Position numbers and translations under genes: made by a program | Source: Rana temporaria | Lineage: Eukaryota > Chordata > Amphibia > Anura > Ranidae | Length of the DNA stretch: 64,000 nt | NCBI RefSeq assembly: GCF_905171775.1 | Contig: NC_053497.1 | Coordinates: forward strand, 99,239,157-99,303,156 | Reading direction: 5' to 3' | Shown here: piece after piece, positions 33,483 to 44,073 of the stretch | Layout of the letters: every line of letters starts with the position of its first letter | Position numbering within the stretch: position 1 is the first letter of the stretch | The notes under the pieces: generated by a model | What the model saw: the letters and a program-made list of their open reading frames with translations, nothing else | Told to the model about the DNA's origin: nothing | The model's database searches: none

Positions 33483-33982
33483 GTCGGGTATGCAAATTAG
33501 GAGTTACGGCCTATCCACGACGGTTTTTCGCGTTCGCTACGTCGCCGCTAGTATAGTTTCCCGTCGCAAAGTTACACTTTTTTTTTGGTGCCTTAACTTT
33601 AGTCAGCAAGTGTATTGCTGTCTAAAGTATGGCCGTCGTTCCCGCGTCGAAATTTAAAAATCAACGTCGTTTGCGTAAGCCGTCCGGGAATACGGAAGTA
33701 CGCTACGCGCGTCGCCGTTCAAAAAAATTACGTCACGGCGCGCAAAGCACGGCGGGAGTTAGGAAACGGAACATGCGCAGTAGGTCCGGCGCGGGAGCGC
33801 GCCTAATTTAAATGGGACTCGCCCCATTCGATTGGGCACGCCTTGCGCCAGACGGGTTTAGGATACACCGCCGCAAATTTCCAGGTAAGTGCTTTGTGGA
33901 TCGGGCACTAACTTGGAAATATTGCGGCGGTGTAACTTAAACCAGTTACGTTACGCTGCGCCCGGGTATGTGAATCTGGCCC
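33483..33982. mobile_element. MITE of the GATTCAC / ACGTCG family
   Basis: The right end GTATGTGAATCTGGCCCC near 33969-33982 matches the ends at 39029-39751. Interior text such as GTAAGTGCTTTGTG, GGCGGTGTAACTTAA and ACGTCGTTTGCGTAAG is shared with that copy. The left terminus is diverged or deleted. Two overlapping frames at 33615-33811 are CpG-rich repeat text. Confidence 0.65.
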
Positions 33983-33984
33983 CT

Positions 33985-34725
33985 TGCCACTGTCCTACAT
34001 GTGTTATTTGTTACTTCTAATTAACCAAATAATAACAGTTCCACCTTCCTTGGTCTTTGTGTTCCTTTACCCCATCTTGGATACCAGACAATTCTTTTCA
34101 CCCACAATGGACTGAAGAAAGTCTGATAGTGGGATTCACACAAGTTAGAGCATCAGTTTAAAATATGTTTATTATTTGTATTCTTGTCAATGTAATATTT
34201 TACCAAGCTAATGCGTGTTAATGAAACAAAAATGTTTATTTAATTTTCACCTTATAATTAATTTAGTATTTAGCTTATTCTTAATATTGATCACTAACAA
34301 TCCCAACAGGTATAGTTCAATAAAACCGTAGGAAAAAATTGTGTGAACTTGGAATAATAATGGCAAACTATAAACAACTAGCCTGTGCAAATCATTTGGC
34401 TGCAAGCACCTCCTTTTTCCCTTATGTGTATGATGGCATCTGAAGAGCGCTTCTCCATTATGTATTCTGTTTTGTCTGCTATCACTGTAAAATTCAATAT
34501 ACACATATGGTAACATACTTACACACACAACCTGTTTGATAGCTCTGCACATTTTAAGGAAGGCCGGGGATTCTGACTCAAGAATTTCTCCTTGTTGTTG
34601 GAGCTCAGCAGCTGACTCACTGCTGTTGCAGCTCTAAAGAGGTCTGTCATCTTGTTCTCCATGACCACCTATCTCATCTGATTTTCTGAGCGATTCAAAG
34701 GTTTGCTACATACAGCAATGGTGAT
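33985..34725. other. No feature recognised
   Basis: AT-rich, unique-looking. The 101-codon minus-strand frame at 34247-34552 has no family signature. Confidence 0.5.
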
Positions 34726-34734
34726 TAGAGAAGC

Positions 34735-34975
34735 CTTTAAAATCTTCTACCTTGTAGAAGAAAAATGCATATACCTACCTATTACAGGGGAGAGGAGAGA
34801 CCGATCTGACAATGGCTTGAATACCTGAGCGGTGATGTCACCCATGAGCTTATTTTGTGCCATCCATTTTAGGTGCCCTCTCCTCTCTCCTGAAGCCCCT
34901 GATATCTGAGAGAGCAGAGCCGATCACATTAACGGACTAGAGCAGCCTGAGAATAGGTATATGTAAATGCATCTT
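34735..34975. repeat. Inverted-repeat element
   Basis: ATGCATATACCTACCTATT at 34765-34783 is the imperfect reverse complement of AATAGGTATATGTAAATGCAT at 34952-34972. The left side also has a small hairpin TTCTACCTTGTAGAA. Probably a MITE; termini uncertain. Confidence 0.45.
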
Positions 34976-34982
34976 TTATCTA

Positions 34983-35640
34983 GAGGGTACAGTACCTGCC
35001 CGCGAGAATGTGTTTCCAGCGCGATTGCATCGCGCTGGTTGTTGGCGACAGGGTGCTGTACATCTCGCACTGGCTGCAAAAGGAAAAACACATTACTGCG
35101 AGCGATGGGATTTGGGGGCCCCCTTATTAAAGGGGGCTCCCGGATTTCGATAAGCCCCTCGCCCGCAGACCCCGACAACCAACGGCCAGGGTTGTCAGGA
35201 AGAGGCTCTTGTCCCCATCAACAGGGCACCCCCCTGCCCCAAAGCACCCACGCTCGCTCGTTCCCCACTCCTTTCCTGACCGGTCAGGCAGCATGCTCTG
35301 ATAAGGGTCTGGTATGGATTTTTTTTGGCGTAGGGGGTTCCCCTTACAATCCATACCAGACCTAAGGGCCTGGTATGCTCCTGGAGGGGAACCCATGTTG
35401 TTGTTTTATTTAAAATTTGGCGTGGAGTACCCCCTTATGATTCATACCAAACACAGTGCCTGGAATTGGCAGGAATCCAAGTTGGATCCCCGTTCATTGT
35501 AAGTCAACACATTTGACCCTTCCCGGCGAGCCAGCTCGGCGCTGGCTCCCGCGACGGGGCTTGTAGGTGGTCAATCTCGCCGATAAAAAGCAGCGAGATT
35601 GACACAATATCGCGGTCACCTACTGTAGTTATTATAGGTG
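34983..35640 (-). repeat. Amphibian repeat with GGTATGGATT-type modules
   Basis: Shares modules in reverse orientation with 53640-54700 and partly with the hAT at 56387-56894: CCGGATTTCGATAAGCCCC, the CAACCCTGGCC / GGCCAGGGTTG block, and repeated GGTCTGGTATGGATT. It also contains hairpins such as CCAGCGCGATTGCATCGCGCTGG at 35007-35030. The 132-codon frame at 34967-35365 is repeat text. Confidence 0.55.
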
Positions 35641-35679
35641 TTTAAAAGATGGGTACGAAAAAAATCATAAGCGGAAGAC

Positions 35680-36324
35680 TAGGCATGTGCAAAAGGGAAA
35701 ATTTCGTTTCGTTTTGTTTTAATTCGTTATTTAATTAATTTCGTTAAGTTAGGTTCGTTACATGTGTTAAATTCGTTTTCGGAACTCGTTCGTTTTCGAC
35801 TGAATTTCGAAAAATATTTAGACTGGATTCGACAACAAATAGTCTCTTTTCAAATATAATTTCGAAATTCGATCGGAATTCGAAAAAAAAAAAAAAAAAA
35901 TTCGAATTCCAAATCGAAAACCCGCGGACGAAATTCGATCGGAATTAAAAAAAAAAAAAAAAAAAAAAATTCGAATTCCAAATCGAAAACCCGCGGACGA
36001 AATTCGATCGGAATTAAAAAAAAAAAATTTCGAATTCCAAATCGAAAACCCGCGGACGAAATTCGATCGGAATTCGAATTTTTTTTTTTCGAATTCCAAA
36101 TCGAAATTCCGTGGACGAAATTCGATCGGAATTCGAAAAAAAAAAAAAATTCGAATTCCGATCGAATTTCGTCCGCGGGTTTTCGATTCGGAATCGAAAA
36201 CGTTCGTTCGGATTCGGTAAATTCATTAATATTGCAATTCGGGAATTCGTATGCATCCGAATGTCCGAATAATGAAAAATTCGTCCGAATTTCGATTCGG
36301 AACAAAACGAAATGCACATGCCTA
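35680..36324. mobile_element. hAT-like element rich in TTCGAA repeats
   Basis: Perfect 12-bp ends TAGGCATGTGCA and TGCACATGCCTA. The octamer CGGAAGAC is duplicated outside (35672-35679 and 36325-36332). The interior contains about four tandem units of roughly 60 bp (35876-36135) built from GAATTCCAAATCGAAAACCC, GCGGACGAAATTCGATCGG and an A tract, followed by an inverted copy near 36150-36195. Minus-strand frames through this array (35818-36319) give only Phe/Ser/Arg-rich repeats. Confidence 0.9.
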
Positions 36325-36332
36325 CGGAAGAC

Positions 36333-37255
36333 TACGCATGCTCAGAAATGAAAGAATACATACAAAACTAGTCAACACATTACGTCACTTCTGAAGTTAT
36401 ATTCTGTCATACGAGAATTTTCATATGGTGAGTAACCTCTTCACTTTGGACATGAGACTAGCATGCAACAGAAAACGGACGCGTTTACAAAGCTATAGAG
36501 TGTTCCTAGTTGGTTGAGGCACCTCCGCAAGTGATCTCTTATGTTGGGGCTGAAATTGTGTAGGAAGGCAGGTGTGTGGTACCAATAATATAGAATTTTA
36601 AATTGGTCCCACTTATAAAGCATACAAAGAGAAATTCTTTGGAAAGCCATCCATGTTGTATTCCATTCTTCTAACGAAAATGTCGTTTCTGTTCCAATTT
36701 AATCATATAGTTGTATTTCAGGGGCGTTTCAGATTGTGGGGTCACCAAGATCAGGGTGCGATAGATTGTGCAAAGTGTTTGATTTGGAGGTAGCTAAGTA
36801 GAGCCTGAAGGTTTGCAAAAGGTAGAAAAGATTTTGTCATAACGTCAATGTTGCCAATGTGGAAGAGGAATTTGGGTTTTCATGGTAGTATGGTAAGGTG
36901 GGTAGAGGAAGAATTTCATGAGGGAGGCCGATTATTAAGTGCAGTAACCTGTAGCAACCAATACAAATTCACATTGTACAGGTCTAAAGCAAAGTGGATC
37001 CGGATTTGTTACTATGGGTTACCTCCATGAAAAATTAACAGTCTGTATTTTGGCAAGTGATCTTCATTAATTTGTCCTGATCAATGCAGCTAAATTATGC
37101 TTTCCTAAGTGCTCACAAAATTGGAATATTTTTGACATTTTTTAAATAAAAACCTGCCAGATCAGTTTTACTTATTTATTTATTTTTTAACAATTGCTAG
37201 TTCTGATGCAGAATGCAGTATTATAGAATTTCATTAAAATGTAGCAGGTTTTCTT
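36333..37255. other. No feature recognised
   Basis: Unique-looking sequence, no supported feature. Confidence 0.5.
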
Positions 37256-37258
37256 TTA

Positions 37259-38042
37259 GACCCCTTTCACACTGAATCGTTCTCACAGTGTTTAAGCGTT
37301 AAAAATAGCGCTATTAAAATGCTCATATGGACATCTCAATGGACTTTCACACTGAGTCCTGCAAGCAGCATCTTTGGAGCAGCTTTTGCTGAAAAAAAAA
37401 CAAGCCAAAAACACCAATCTCCATTGAAATGAATTGAAAGCGCTGTAAAAACACCTTACCCTTTCACACTGAGGCACTGCAAAAACCCTCTAAAACGCTA
37501 GGCCCCTTTCACATTGGACCTGTAGCAGCGCAGGGGGTATTTCGCCGCTAAAAATAGAGGCGCTATACCGCCAAAATTGCTGCGGGAATCGGACGCTAGC
37601 GGTATTAACCCCCGCTAGCGGCCGATAAAGGGTTAATACCGCCCGCAATGCGCCTCTATAGAGGCGCATTGCGGGTGGTATTGCCGCGGTTTCCCATTGT
37701 TTTCAATGGGAAGGAGCGGTGAAGGAGCGGTATACATGCCGCTCCTCTCACCGCTCCAAAGATGCTGCTGACAAGAGATTTTTTGGTCTCCCGCCAGCGC
37801 ATCGCCTCAGTGTGAAAGCCCTCAGGTTTTCACATTGAGTCTGCAGTGAAGGAGTTTTTCAGGCGGGATAGCAGCGCTATTTCTAGCGCTGTACCGCCTG
37901 AAAAACTCCTCAATGTGAAAGGGGCCTTAGGGCCTTAGCGGTGCTTTACCAGCACATTGGGATTGCAGATGAGGCTTCCCTCGAATAACACTCGAATAAC
38001 GCTTGAATAATGCTCGAAAAACGCCCCAGTGTGAAAGGGGCC
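37259..38042. mobile_element. Compound / nested MITEs, CCCCTTTCACAC type
   Basis: The outer ends GACCCCTTTCACACTG (37259) and CAGTGTGAAAGGGGCC (38042) are flanked by TTA (37256-37258 and 38043-38045). Within lies another pair, GGCCCCTTTCACATTGG (37501) to CAATGTGAAAGGGGCC (37926). Further internal end-like motifs occur near 37460, 37820 and 37940. This is most simply several related MITEs inserted into one another. Confidence 0.75.
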
Positions 38043-38059
38043 TTACATAAAAATAAAGT

Positions 38060-38810
38060 GTAACAATCCGGGTTCTTGCTATGAATCGCACAGGAATGTG
38101 TAGCGCATTCCTGTGGAATTCACATGCAATTCATTGCGGTGCAATTTGAGCCCATTCATTTTGAATAGGCTCAAATGCCACTGCAGTGCACCAAAAGTAG
38201 TGCATGACCTATTTTTGGAAATGCACTGCAACTGGATTGCATGATACTTTTGTACCATGCGATCTGTTGCAGGCATATGCACTGCATTTGCAACCAACGT
38301 TCGGGGTGTCGTTAACTTAACATTGACACCTGCTGCAGATCGCAACTGCAGTGTGTTTTAAACGTGGTGCAGTAAAGACACGCGGATCGCGGGTTTCCCA
38401 CAGCGCATTCAAGCGTGAGCCTAGCATAATACAATGTGGAGAGAAATTAGCATTGCTATCTAAAATAATTGTACACCTAAAGTGGTCACAGGAAAGAACA
38501 TTGAAGATGATGAAACAAAAAGCTTGTGGCGCTAGCAGTTATGATACACATGGGAGAGTTGAAAATTTAGGAGCCACTCTTCTTCCTCTGCATTTTACAA
38601 CTGTAATTAGGGAGGCAGGCACAGATAATATACTGTAATCCTCACTGACTGCTGATCATTCTAAAACAGGCAACACAGTATACCAGATTCTTTGTTAGAT
38701 TTAACTTAAAGTAGAGCTCTACTTTAATAAAGAATTGCAATGCGTTAAAGTTTTATTATGCTGCAGTAAAGCCCACTAGCTATAATGCTGGCATTGATGA
38801 CAGCTTAAAG
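38060..38810. other. Unclassified; partial MITE-like text
   Basis: From 38063 to about 38400 the sequence repeats AATCGCA, GCATTCCTGTG and TGCAATTCATTGC motifs like other palindromic MITEs here, but no paired ends were found. The remainder is unrecognised. Confidence 0.35.
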
Positions 38811-38814
38811 GGGT

Positions 38815-38985
38815 TGTAAAGGTAAAAAAAAATTCACCTTAATGCATTCTATGCATTAAGGTGAAAAAACATCTGCCGATTAGAGGCCCCCAAAACCCAG
38901 CCTTTACTTACCTGACCCCTCGAAAGTCCCACGCCATGATTGCGCAGGCTTCTCGGCCGTCTTCCCGGCTCTGTCATATTGCATT
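38815..38985 (+). repeat. TTAAAGGGGTTGTAAAGG element, 5' part
   Basis: Begins TTAAAGGGGTTGTAAAGG and contains the hairpin CACCTTAATGCATTCTATGC / GCATTAAGGTG, as at 52511-52575. The right end is missing or unrecognised. Confidence 0.55.
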
Positions 38986-39028
38986 AAATTTTACATAAGA
39001 TTACACCGCAGATTGAAAAGGAAATTTG

Positions 39029-39751
39029 GGGCCAGATTCACAAAAGAGATACGATGGCGTATCTCCTGATTCGCCGTCGTATCTCTTAGATACGATTGTC
39101 GTATCTATGCGCCTGATTCATAGAATCAGTTACGCATAGATAGCCCTAAGATCCGACAGGTGTAACTGTGTTACACCGTCGGATCTTAGGCTGCAATTCT
39201 AGGCCGGCTGCTAGGTGGCGATTTCATTGCGGTCGGCGTAGAATATGCAAATGACTAGTTACGCCGATTCACGAACGTCCGCTTTGCCCGTCGATCTAAA
39301 TTTACGTCGTTTCCGTAGAGATGCGTCACGTAAAACTAAGCTTGCCCTCTAGGTGGTCTAACCAATGTTAAGTATGGCCGACGTTCCCGTGTCGAATTTT
39401 TTAATTTCACGTCGTTTGCGTAAGTCGTCCGTGAATGGCGCTGGACGCCATTTACGTTAATGTCGAAACCAATGACGTCCTTGCGACGTCATTTAGCGCA
39501 ATACACGTCGGGAAATTTTAGGGACGGAGCATGCGCAGTACGTTCGGCGCGGGAACGCGCCTAATCTAAATGGTCCCCGCCCCATTTGAATTAGGAGGGC
39601 TTGCGCCGGGCGGATTTACGTTACACCGCCGCAAGTTTACAGGTAAGTGCTTTGTGAATCAGGCACTTACACTGTAAACTTGCGGCGGTGTAACGTAAAT
39701 GGGATACGTTACGCCGCCGCAGCGTAGCCCATTTCTACGTGAATCTGGCCC
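39029..39751. mobile_element. MITE, GGGCCAGATTCAC end type
   Basis: The left end GGGCCAGATTCAC at 39029 is an exact inverted match of GTGAATCTGGCCC ending at 39751. CpG-rich interior with ACGTCGTTT and GATACGA motifs shared with 33483-33982 and 60556-61250. An inverted block CTTGCGGCGGTGTAACGTAA pairs with text near 39610-39640. No TA flanks. Confidence 0.8.
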
Positions 39752-39754
39752 ACA

Positions 39755-40203
39755 ATGTTTAAATACAATAAATGATAATACAATATGGCTTGTGACACAA
39801 TTCTGTATGCTACATATGCTTTTTTTATTTGCAATATTTTTTTTCCACAAAAAAGTGGAGTTACCCTTTAAGCTACTTTGGGTTTCAATAAGGACTTATT
39901 ATTCAGTATTAGTGCTTCTATACATGTATTTTCCAGGTATGCATTTTTTTTATCACATTTATATATGCAAATAAAAATAACCCACAACAAAAAAAAACTG
40001 CAATTGCATTGACACCTGTTTTAAAAAAAAGTTTAATTTGGGATTCTTGAGGAGAGGGAACTGACAGGACACAGCAAAGCCGAACTAGACAGTAGTGACA
40101 TCTGCATAGGGACTTTTAAATATTTTAATGGAATGTATGAACAAATCAATAAGCAATAAATACACCTTTCTTAATAGTTTTATGTTCAAGAATACAGGAC
40201 AAC
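39755..40203. other. No feature recognised
   Basis: AT-rich, no supported feature. Confidence 0.5.
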
Positions 40204-40206
40204 TTA

Positions 40207-40474
40207 AGCCTCGTACACACGACCGAGGAACTCGACGGCGAAACACATCGTTTTCCTCGTCGAGTTCCTTGTTAGGCTGTCGAGGAACTCGACAAGCCAA
40301 TTTTCTCCATTCCCGTCAAGGAAATAGAGAACTTGCTCTCTTTTTGGCTCGTCGAGTTTCTCGACAGTTTCCTCAACAAAAATTTACACACGACCGATTT
40401 CCTCGTCAAAAAAATATCTCCCAGCAAGTTTCTTGCTGGTTTTTGCCGAGAAACTCGGTCGTGTGTACGAGGCC
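40207..40474. mobile_element. Harbinger-like MITE, GCCTCGTACACACGACC type
   Basis: The left end AGCCTCGTACACACGACCG pairs with CGGTCGTGTGTACGAGGCC at the right. TTA at 40204-40206 and 40475-40477. Closely related to 46594-46855 in opposite orientation and to 11413-13001. The 174-codon frame 40128-40652 runs through this MITE into the next and is not a gene. Confidence 0.88.
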
Positions 40475-40477
40475 TTA

Positions 40478-40919
40478 TGCCCCGTACACACCATCACTTT
40501 ATGTGATGAAAAAAAACGACATTTTCTGTGAAGTAAAAAATTACGTTTTTGAAACTTCAATTTTCAAAGACGAAGTTGCCTACACACAAAAACGTTTTTC
40601 TCACAATGTTCTAGCAAAGCGAGGTTACATTCTCACCACGTTTTTCCATTGAAGCTCGCTTCATAAGTAGCTTCTGGGCATGCTCGGGTGAAAAAACGTT
40701 GTTTTAAACGACGTTTTTTGCTACACACGGTCAATTTCTGTGAAGTAAAAAACGACGTTTTGAAAAACGACACATAAAATTGAAGCATGCTTCAATTTTT
40801 TTTGGTCGTTTTTTACAAGACATAAAATTACGTTTTTCCCCACACACGGTCAATTAAAGTGACGTTTTTAAAAACGTTGTTTTTTTTTCATCACATAAAG
40901 TGATGGTGTGTACGGGGCA
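40478..40919. mobile_element. MITE with long perfect ends, sharing a TTA with its neighbour
   Basis: The left end TGCCCCGTACACACCATCAC and following bases up to about 36 in all are repeated in inverted form at the right (ending 40919). TTA lies at 40475-40477 and 40920-40922. The left TTA is also the right flank of the neighbouring MITE. The interior has further AAACGACGTTTT fold-backs. Confidence 0.88.
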
Positions 40920-40924
40920 TTAGA

Positions 40925-41305
40925 TCTGGTGCAATTTCCCAGCAACAAAGAGCACCTGTGGATTCAAATATTGCAACATTGTTAGAAACATATTTACTAT
41001 TATCTTTGTTTGTAAACTTTTAGCTATGTTATCTAAATTCTTGATACCAAAAAAAAAATGATAAATATGCAATTGATTTTGCTTTTTATTTTAAATAAGG
41101 CAACTTAACAGTACAGGACTTCATTGAATACCAGAGTATGATTAATGGACCGTCAAATAAAGAATGGCTTATAGGAGGCTAAGGAATAAAAATAGCTAGA
41201 CCAAATAAATAAATAAGGCGTATTAAAATAAAGGTGTAAATGCTGTTCACAATGAAACGTGTTAGGGAATGCAGGAACGAATGTAAATGTTGAAGACTGA
41301 AATAA
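40925..41305. other. No feature recognised
   Basis: AT-rich, no supported feature. Confidence 0.5.
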
Positions 41306-41309
41306 AGAG

Positions 41310-41400
41310 GGTGAGAAGGAGGGGAAAGAGAGCGAGACAGGGATAGGGGGAGGGGATGTGTGTGTGTGAGAGAGAGGGAGAGAGAGAGTGAGAGACACAA
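41310..41400. repeat. GA/GT-rich simple sequence
   Basis: Purine-rich GAGA tract with an internal (TG)5-6 at about 41359-41369. It produces three overlapping Ser/Leu-rich minus-strand frames that are artefacts. Confidence 0.9.
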
Positions 41401-41547
41401 AGCAAAAGGGTCTCCTTCAACCATCCAAGAACCCCCCCAAAGCTAGGAGCCAATGTGCTGATATCGCTGAAGGAGACAGATGTGAGACTGCAGCTGTCAT
41501 ACAGGGGGGTTAAACCCAGGAGTAGAGGGCTACAAGCATCGTTCAGG

Positions 41548-41592
41548 ATGGATCGGCAGAACCTTGCATGGACCAGCGGAAGAGAGGGGATG
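41548..41592 (+). other. Possible first coding exon (weak)
   Basis: An ATG at 41548 sits in a good initiation context (A at -3, G at +4). Fifteen codons follow (MDRQNLAWTSGREGM), and then GTGAGT at 41593-41598, a strong splice-donor match, leaves the exon in phase 0. The surrounding kilobase is non-repetitive, which is rare in this window. There is no CpG island, no identifiable downstream exon, and I do not recognise the peptide. Donor-like GTGAGT strings occur often by chance, so this is only a pointer. Confidence 0.12.
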
Positions 41593-41599
41593 GTGAGTC

Positions 41600-42880
41600 C
41601 AGGTAGCTGCTGCTATCTCTACCCTTCTCTCTGAGAGGCAGCGCAGATCTACGGGGCTAAGCTCCAGCCATTTTATATACAACATTACTGGCTCTACAGA
41701 ACATGGAGATGCATCTCTTTGCAGAGGGAGGTTGCTAGACTCTACATCCCATATTGAGGCATCAAGAGCATGCAGCAATGTAAGAATACTTTGCTATGTT
41801 TAGGAACCTGCACCTGCTATGTTACTTGTCTGTTGTGTGCTCCTGTTGCAGTAATTCCTTTAGTACCGGTGCTGCAGGCCTCCCTTTTGGATCTGAATGG
41901 GTTCTTCTATTATTTGAGGGGACCGGTTCCCATTGTACTAACTGCTCAGCCAAAGGATGATGCTTCACACAGCCGTAAAACTGACAGCTGCAGCTAAAAA
42001 TAGACCCGGCTCTACTGGGCTTCTGGCAATGTTTGGCTTTTGGTGCTGTGTGTGAAGCAGCATACACCATGAAGGGTTAATAGATGCTGCAATGGGGAAG
42101 GTAGCAGCGGCTGGGTAGGCTTTAATGTTTTCATATAATGAGATTCAACTAATCAATGTGCTGTTTAGAAATGCAGATTTTAATAAATCAATATATATTT
42201 CTATAGAAATGTAGCTAAGGACAGTTGATTTGGTAACAAATTATTTTATATGACCATAAGGGATAATATTTTGCTGCGTGATGGTGAATCTTATGGATCT
42301 GTAAAGGAATTTCTGTTACTGTGCACTGAAATTGATAAACTTGTACATTGACTGACCATTGCATGTCTGTATACTGTCGCACAATGTCATATGCAAGTAA
42401 AATATTTTTATATGAGATATGGTAATCCGACCAGCCCAGTAATTAATGTGAATAGAATCCTAAAAAGGACAACATTTATCACTACATTTGTTCAAAATTT
42501 GCCATTTAAAAGAGTAGTCTTTTATTTATGTAAAATCTAACCTAAGTATCCATTCCTTTCTCAGTGTGGTTACTGACCATCCAATCCATAGAAGCAGATC
42601 TGTGTTAGCGTGGTCAGTTTGCATCCTTTCCTCTTCCCATAGGAACGACAGAACAACGTGCCGACGCACAGCGTGCCAGTAGTCAGCCTGCAGGCAAACA
42701 CACCCCCTGCCCGGCCCTACACAGCCTGACTGACAGTGGATCCTGCCAGGGATCCTCAATAGGAGACTCCGCTCAGGAAAAAAGAGGGGATATAGCCATT
42801 ACATGGTTGTGTAGTTTGGATTATTTATTTACAATAGCATGTTTAAAGAATGTGAACATGAATATTTTAGACTTGTTTGG
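41600..42880. other. No feature recognised, non-repetitive
   Basis: Unique-looking stretch. Open frames at 41530-42070 and 42526-42759 have no family signature. Confidence 0.5.
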
Positions 42881-42885
42881 GTCTA

Positions 42886-43560
42886 GGGCAGCACAGTAGC
42901 TAAGTGGTTAGCAATTCCGCCTAGCAGCACTAGGGTTGTCGGTTCAGATTCCAGCCATGGCAGTACCTGCCTGTTGATTGCACGTTCTCCCTGTGCCTGC
43001 TTAGGGGTGCTCTCACACTCCAGAGACATGCTGGCAGGTTGTTTATTGACGCCTGTCTAAGGCTGATCCGCCCCGTGAACCTCCGCTTGCTCAGCAGGGA
43101 TCGCTCCGTTGATCCCCGCTGAGCCGGCGGATGACAGGGCAGTCCCCGCACACTGTGCAGGGACCGCCCTGTCTTTTCTATGCTCTCCCCTATGGGGGGA
43201 TCGGATGAACACAGACCGTCTGTCCGTGTTCACCCGATCCGATCCGCCAGACGGATGGAAAAGTAGGTTTTTCCTCCATCACACTTTGGCGGATCGGAGC
43301 GGGTCGGATGTCAGCGGGCATGTCACCGCTGACATCCACGGCTCCATAGAGGAGCATGGAGCGCCTGTTCAGGTCCGCCTAAAAAACTGGCAGGCGGACC
43401 TGAACAGGCCGCCCGTGTGAAAGAGCCCTAATTCGGCTCTAGTACATGTATGCCCGTTAGTTAGGAACTTTAGATTCTAAGCTCCGTGAGGGCAGGGACT
43501 CATATGAATGTATAAAATGTATGTATATTGACAGTGCTATATAAGTACCTGTAATAAATA
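42886..43560 (+). mobile_element. tRNA-derived SINE, split by a MITE
   Basis: The head (42886-43057) has an A box TAGCTAAGTGG (42897-42907) and a B-box-like GGTTCAGATTCC (42941-42952). It is followed by the widely shared vertebrate SINE text CACGTTCTCCCTGTGCCTGC and CTCCAGAGACATGCTGG. The tail (43432-43560) reads TTAGATTCTAAGCTCC, GTGAGGGCAGGGACTCAT and GCTATATAAGTACCTGTAAT before an AATAAA end, the typical tail of this SINE type in frogs. Between them lies a complete MITE at 43061-43428 with TAA duplicated on both sides. The family resembles V-SINE-like elements, named with caution. Confidence 0.82.
43061..43428. mobile_element. MITE inserted in the SINE, TAA duplication
   Basis: TAA lies at 43058-43060 and 43429-43431. 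Deleting the insert and one TAA restores continuous SINE text. The right end CCGTGTGAAAGAGCCC is typical of the family; the left end GGCTGATCCGCCCCGTG is diverged. Strongly similar to 48569-48948, sharing for example GATCCCCGCTGAGCCGG and ACCGTCTGTCCGTGTTCACC. Two inverted frames (42930-43151, 43109-43420) are repeat text. Confidence 0.9.
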
Positions 43561-43621
43561 GACTAAAATATTTACATACACTTGAAAGTCCAACTTTAGG
43601 AAACATAAATCTCATCCCATA

Positions 43622-43924
43622 CTTTGTAAACCCTTACAGACCACTTTTACCTACAGGTAGGTCTATATTAAGGCTTACCTGTAGGTACAAATATCTCCTA
43701 AAACTACACGGTTTAGGAGATATTTGCAGAAAAGACTGCACCAATGTCAACAGAGCAGGTGCACTGAGCGTGCCGCTAGTGAAGGCGATCATGCCGGCCC
43801 CTGCGCACATGCGCAGGAGTGACGTCATCGCTGCTCCGGCCAGTCACAGCACATGCTATGCATACTAGCTCATTATGCCTTTCTCTTGCGGGGTGTTTTT
43901 ATTTTTTTAGGGTTTACTTCCTCT
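43622..43924 (-). mobile_element. TTAA element related to 61608-62002
   Basis: On the minus strand it starts TTAAAGAGGAAGTAAACCC (TTAA at 43925-43928) and shares with 61608-62002 the blocks CATAATGAGCTAG, GGCCGGAGC, AAATATCTCCTAAACCG and GCTTACCTGTAGGTA. The other end, GGGTTTACA near 43622, lacks a clean TTAA. Confidence 0.6.
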
Positions 43925-43955
43925 TTAAGGGTTAATTGCTCATTTGGGTCTAGGG

Positions 43956-44065
43956 CAGTGGTTCTCAACCTCAATCCTCAAGGCCATGTTTTGGGAACTT
44001 ACCTTGGAAAAACCTAAAAACATGGACCGTTGTGGGTACTTGAAGACTGAGGTTAAGAACCACTG
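43956..44065. mobile_element. Short hAT-like MITE, CAGTGGTTCTCAACC ends
   Basis: The left end CAGTGGTTCTCAACC and the right end GGTTAAGAACCACTG are inverted with one mismatch. The flanking octamers GTCTAGGG (43948-43955) and GTTTAGGG (44066-44073) agree at 7 of 8 positions. The end sequence is typical of vertebrate hAT elements. Confidence 0.92.
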
Positions 44066-44073
44066 GTTTAGGG

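Noticed and set aside
35818..36319. Phe/Arg-rich minus-strand frames
   Set aside because: Products of the TTCGAA/A-tract tandem repeat within the hAT at 35680-36324.
40128..40652. 174-codon plus-strand frame
   Set aside because: It crosses two adjacent MITEs with different target duplications, so it cannot be one gene. Arg/Ser richness follows from the CGA-rich repeats.
42526..42759. Minus-strand frame preceded by a CCTGCAG acceptor-like site
   Set aside because: The possible exon has no clear donor in frame and the peptide is not recognisable. Chance acceptor-like sites are common.
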